From positions 25,332,744-25,396,743 of the forward strand of contig JALJCS010000004.1 of assembly GCA_023055355.1 (NCBI GenBank): a stretch of 64,000 nt of DNA. Direction: 5' to 3'. The notes under the pieces were generated by a model. The model did not search any database and was not told the DNA's origin. It worked only from the letters and a program-made list of their open reading frames with translations. A program made the translations under genes and the position numbers. This document shows, one piece after another, positions 59,701 to 64,000 of the stretch; positions within the stretch are counted from its first letter, which is position 1, and each line of letters opens with the position of its first letter. This stretch comes from Agelaius tricolor (taxonomy: Eukaryota; Chordata; Aves; Passeriformes; Icteridae).

Positions 59701-62700
59701 CTATCAGCACTTCCCTAGGTGAGTAACAGCAGGGGACAAGGCCAGTGACCTCAACTCCTTATAAAAACCATGTATTTCAAAACTTAAAAAAACTTCAACC
59801 AATGTAAATGTATGGCTTATAAGATTTCATTTGCTCAGTGTTAAGTATCTTTATTGCATTCCATCCAAGTTAACAACTGGATGGAAGCCCACGCGGGAAA
59901 CTGTTTGGAAATTTCTGGCTTTTGAAAAAAGACAAGGCAGAACAAATTCATAGCCAGTTGAATTGATATTGGTAATTGCCATCAGAAAGAATGTTAACGT
60001 GAAGACATTTCTGACTAACTTTTGCAACTTTTCAAAGCGAGTAACTTGAAAATTTCATAGGTAAAATATTCTGACATATCAAGTTCGCAATGCACAAAAA
60101 GAAAATGTTTAATTTATCTAGGCAAAATGTTGCACATCACTTTAAATGGTACTGTACAACCAAAGCTCATCTACTCTTCCAGAATAACTGTACCATACTG
60201 ATAAAAGGACTTAGGAAAGTAAGCCTCATCCTTCTGAGGAGCATGATTCCCTGGAAGCACTAGGATTTCCCATGACAATAGTTCTTCAGTTCCATGTAGG
60301 CATCTTTCCATTTCACATGCCTCATGAAACCAGAGGTCCCCAAGTCAGCCTTAGCAAACCATGACTTTAACCTCTTTTCTTTTCCCAAAGATCAGATTTA
60401 GGGTCAGGACAGATGAACACTGTTTAGCTGGTATGGTAAATAGCTTGTCTTCCCATCGTCTTGCCTGTATCCCATGTGAAAGCAAAAAAAGGATTTCTGC
60501 CACGAGACCTGCCACCCAGCCAGCTTCCAGAAGGACCACACAAACCAAAAAATCCTGTCTACCTGACATGCTTACCAAAGTAATGGAAGTTCTGCTCTCA
60601 CAGAAGTTAAAAAATGAAAAGAGAAGATGCTCTTTTACCCAATCTGCCTGAGTTGTTTACTGCACCTGAGATGCCAAGTGACTGCAAGTGCCATTGCTGC
60701 CATGAACAACTGCATGCTGTTCCATATGGCCAGATCAAAAGGATGCCTATAGAAAGGTTCGAAATACTCCTACAACACTGTATTTCCTGGTGAACAACCT
60801 GGAAAGAAAAGTAGCTGTAGTGAGCATCAGACATCTTGATGTGAAAGTGACTATTCCTTGAACACTGTCCCCCCAGTTCCCTAGAGGCTAGTGGCTCCCT
60901 TCTACTGGGAATGCAACTGTGAGCTGAACAGTAGCATCCCACTTGCCCCGGGCCTCACAGTCTTGTAAATTAACTTAGGAATTTTTGCCTCCTTTCTACT
61001 TGCAAGTCAAAGCAAAAGGCCTCTGAGAGGATCAAGAGAGTATTTCCTATGGAAAACCCCTGGCACAGGAAACCCTTGATCTGAGTGTCTCCAAACTCCA
61101 AGAAGGCACTGGCACAGAAGCACAGGCATGTCAGCATGTATTCTGAACTTTGGGTAATTATGCTCACATTTTTCTAGTGCAGATAAATGGGCCAGGATTT
61201 ATTATTTCAGTCTCTGAAAAAGAAATAAAGAAAAAAATCCAAATCTCTTTCTGGATAGTTTTAAATTTACTCTTTCTTCTTGCCCCAAAGCATCCATCAC
61301 TTAAAAGAAACAGGGGAAGACACCCTGATGAGGATTGAAGAGGAAATCTCACCAAGATACTCTTGCAGTTTCCCAGTGCTTATTCTGCTCCTGTGAACAA
61401 ACGGAAAGAATAATAGGTGGATTTCTCTTTACCCTAAAGGAAAACACCTGATACACACAGAGCTAGCTCAGTTCAGGGACAGTGGTAAAAATTTGCTGTG
61501 TTAGTCCTTTTCAGTGCTGTGGTTCTTTTTGTCCTCTTTTATTCTTAACAGCAAGACAGACTCATTACTAAGGGGACAGAAATTGATAAATATAGTATGT
61601 TTTCCTTTTGCACAGGAAAGCAGAGGTTTATTGAGAGGGCACTAACCTCACATCCCTTCCTAACCATGACTTGATATGGCTATTGCACAAGTAATGGGAC
61701 GAAGTGTCACACTGAGCTCCTGAAAACACTGTGTCTGTAGTCTCAGTGTTGTACACAGCTGTACCCTCTTACATCAGTATCTCCACACATCAGTTCATCT
61801 CAGAAAGATAAGAACATTGCCACTTCTGTCCTTATGGTCACAAGGGATTCCCAAAGCCCTGAAGCAAGCCATATAGCTGCGCTGTGTATATGAGAGGACA
61901 CAGCCTCCAATGTGCAACAACAGAGCAGGGAATCGATTAACAGCCATCTCAGAACATTAAGAGCTAAACAGCCATTCCTAAACCTGGACTGGAAGTTGTA
62001 TCCCAGGAGAAATGTGCCAAATGTGAGCTCATTTCTTCTCATAGAAGGGCAGCAGCCAGCTGGAGGGGCGGGGAAGGGGGTTGCTGGCAGAGGATGGAGC
62101 TGACACCATATCACTTCAACGTGTGCACACTGAGTTCTGTGTAATATTTTATAACAGTGCTTTATAAACCTCAGATCAGTCCTATCTCTCACCCCTCTTA
62201 CCCAAATGAAAATACGCATCAGGAGACCAATGTGAATGCAAAAGTTTTTTTTCTTGCTCTCACAGACAGAAGTTACAACATTCTGTTGCATTTAAATCCT
62301 GCCGTGCTGGTGTAAACACCAGGCATGGGTGATCCAATACAGAGCAAATCCAAGCTGGCTCAGCCTCAGACTTGTCGCCTTATTGACTCAGGGTTTTTAA
62401 GGCTAGGACTGGTTCAGATGCAGGATAGGTGAAATCACTTTTCAAAATTCGGAACCCACCCAAAAGCACGGGTTCAAAAGTGCATCTTGCACTCCAGGAC
62501 TTCGGTTTTGTCTTCCACATTGCAAGAACTGTGGGCAGGGAAAAAGCAAACAAGGCGCACAGCAAGGAGATGACAGAAAAGTAAAATTGTAACCTGTGGT
62601 GAGGCCTACTGCATGCCAAGTGTTTTCTAAATGGTGAGAAATGAAAGTGTGCTGGCTGTGCTGTGCTCAACAGCTTCAAGAGAAAACAGCCAATACACAC

Positions 62701-63309
62701 CTGACACTTAAAGCTCCACCATGTCTCCAAAGAAGAAGACATTTACATTGAAGAAATTTATATTGGCCATTTTCCTTTTTAGTAAACTGACCTTAATCTT
62801 CATATATTCACCCTCCCAACCTAACCTTTGGTAGAGCTCACAACGTTCCACACTGAGTCCCCTCACAAAATACCATTTTGTCTGGGTTTAGAAACCCTGG
62901 TTCTGACAGTCTGAGCTTGAAGACATTGTTGCATTAGCACAGATTTTGATCAGCACAGCTTTTACTCAGACCTAGGACATCCCAGCCTCTGGAGCAGATC
63001 ACAGCACTAAGGCAAGGTGACATAGGTTGCAACAGGCAGATGACACTCTGGTCAGGAGGCATTTCAGACAAAGGAAGAGAACATTCCAAAGACTTGTGCA
63101 ATTTCAGACAACATCCACAGTTATGAGCTTTATTCAAAACAAATTAAGCTTCCTGTTCTTCTGATAGCCTGCCATCTCCCTCAGTTACGTCATGGAGATG
63201 TCTATGTGCTTAATTTTAATGACAAGTTGTTGAAACATTAAGCCTTGGTGGAGGCATGAAAACCAAAAGAGAAATATTTGTGTAAAAAATAGTGGGGATG
63301 GAGTCAGGA

Positions 63310-63393
63310 AAGCACATAGGCAGAAGGCAGGAAGAAAGGCAGGGAGGCAGGAAGGCAGGCAGGAAGACAGGACGGAAGGCAGGAAAGAAGGAC
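63310..63393. repeat. Purine-rich AGGCAGGA-like tract
   Basis: An imperfect array of ggcaggaa, ggcaggg and gacaggac units on the plus strand, almost free of pyrimidines except the regular C. It is about 25 bp from the hairpin at 63418-63461. Related frames on the minus strand are low complexity. Confidence 0.85.
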
Positions 63394-63417
63394 CAGATTT
63401 GTTTGAATTTTTTTTCC

Positions 63418-63461
63418 CATGAATTTACATTGAACTGTAAAGTGTTCAATGTAAATTCATG
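63418..63461. repeat. Perfect 18-bp inverted repeat (hairpin)
   Basis: CATGAATTTACATTGAAC (63418-63435) and GTTCAATGTAAATTCATG (63444-63461) are exact reverse complements around the 8-base loop tgtaaagt. Pairing does not extend beyond the stem without a bulge. This is the longest perfect hairpin I found in the window. Confidence 0.93.
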
Positions 63462-64000
63462 AAAGTGTTGGCCATGGAAGTGGGTAAACACTGACAGGAC
63501 ATAAGCTGCTGCTACTCCTCTCATGCTGCCCTCTAATCCCATGTGACAAGAATTTTTTCCCTTGCTGTACTCAAAAAACAGAAGTGACATATCCACATTT
63601 TGAACCAGTTTGCTACGAAAAGGATATGCATTTCTCTCTATGTCTTCAGCTTATCACAAGGCTGTCAAACATAGGCGATAAAATACTCCCTCTTGACCTG
63701 GTGCTTACCAGCACTGATGGGTGGATGAGCCCATTGGAGAATGACAAGACTGCTAAAGTCTGGAGTGGCAGAATTTTAGAATAAAAGCCACAGCAACTCA
63801 AATTTTTTGTTTCACATATTTCTGTTACAATACTTCCCTCTCCCCTTCAGCTAACTCAGATCTTCCATTTTTAAAACACGGCTGGACCTTTAAGAGACAT
63901 ATTGGACATACCATAGGAATGAAAATCCTGAAAATCCTCTCTCTTTTAAAAAGTTACAGGAAGTATGAAAATGTCATATCCAAAAGACATTTACAATAAG

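Larger units (their letters stand above)
55109..64000. other. ADAMTSL1: Intron upstream of ADAMTSL1 exon 2 (partial)
   Basis: This is the 3' part of the first intron, which is very long in mammals. It contains one CR1 (about 56172-56790), an A10-G10-type homopolymer junction near 57963-57985, a purine-rich AGGCAGGA-like tract (63310-63393) and a perfect 18-bp hairpin (63418-63461). I found no signal-peptide exon. Open frames of 163 codons (62291-61800) and 126 codons (63596-63216) have no recognisable motif; the second runs through the hairpin and the purine tract. Confidence 0.8.

Noticed and set aside
61800..62291. 163-codon minus-strand frame
   Set aside because: No recognisable domain. 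It is not a plausible ADAMTSL1 first exon, since it lacks the expected short signal-peptide exon structure ending in phase 0.
1..64000. tRNA, rRNA, CRISPR, operon or prophage features
   Set aside because: I found no cloverleaf, rRNA core, spaced direct-repeat array or gene cluster. The window is a single intron-rich vertebrate gene.

Overview
The window is vertebrate nuclear DNA, most likely from a bird. It is AT-rich and intron-dominated, with GT-AG introns of 3 to 14 kb. It carries fragments of CR1 LINEs, recognisable by their 3' ends, and solo LTRs of avian-type endogenous retroviruses. Bacterial operons, ribosome binding sites, CRISPR arrays and complete protein-coding ORFs are absent.

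One gene is recognisable, and it runs on the minus strand: ADAMTSL1 (ADAMTS-like 1, punctin-1). Six consecutive internal coding exons lie at 55108-54981, 42566-42521, 32286-32050, 17615-17489, 12103-12029 and 9098-8941. Exon numbers 2-7 follow the human gene, in which exon 1 carries the signal peptide. All twelve splice sites are GT or AG, the phases join without a break, and together the exons give 771 nt (257 codons). The product covers the end of the signal-peptide region, the first thrombospondin type 1 repeat, the cysteine-rich region and the first part of the spacer domain. The start codon, signal peptide, rest of the spacer, later TSRs, Ig domains and PLAC domain lie outside the window. 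The human orthologue is on 9p, which corresponds to the bird Z chromosome, so a Z-linked origin is likely (inference).

Layout from left to right: 1-8940, intron after exon 7, with CR1s, a CR1 split by a solo LTR, and an ERVK-type solo LTR; 9-17.6 kb, exons 7, 6 and 5 with short introns and a (TTCCC)18 microsatellite; 17.6-32 kb, the 14.4 kb intron between exons 4 and 5, holding a pyrimidine tract, a 33-bp tandem duplication, a GGAA/GGCGGAAGT array, an LTR-like element, a long CR1 and an octamer-motif array; 32-42.5 kb, exon 4 and a mostly unique intron; 42.5-55 kb, the 46-nt exon 3, CR1 pieces, a solo LTR and exon 2; 55-64 kb, the 3' part of the large first intron with one CR1.

The remaining ORFs in this window are short and sit in introns, repeats or shadows of exons. 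I found no convincing undescribed system. The more interesting signals are local DNA architectures inside introns: tandem cryptic splice donors next to exon 7, ETS-core and POU-octamer arrays, nested and consistently antisense LTRs, and several perfect hairpins.
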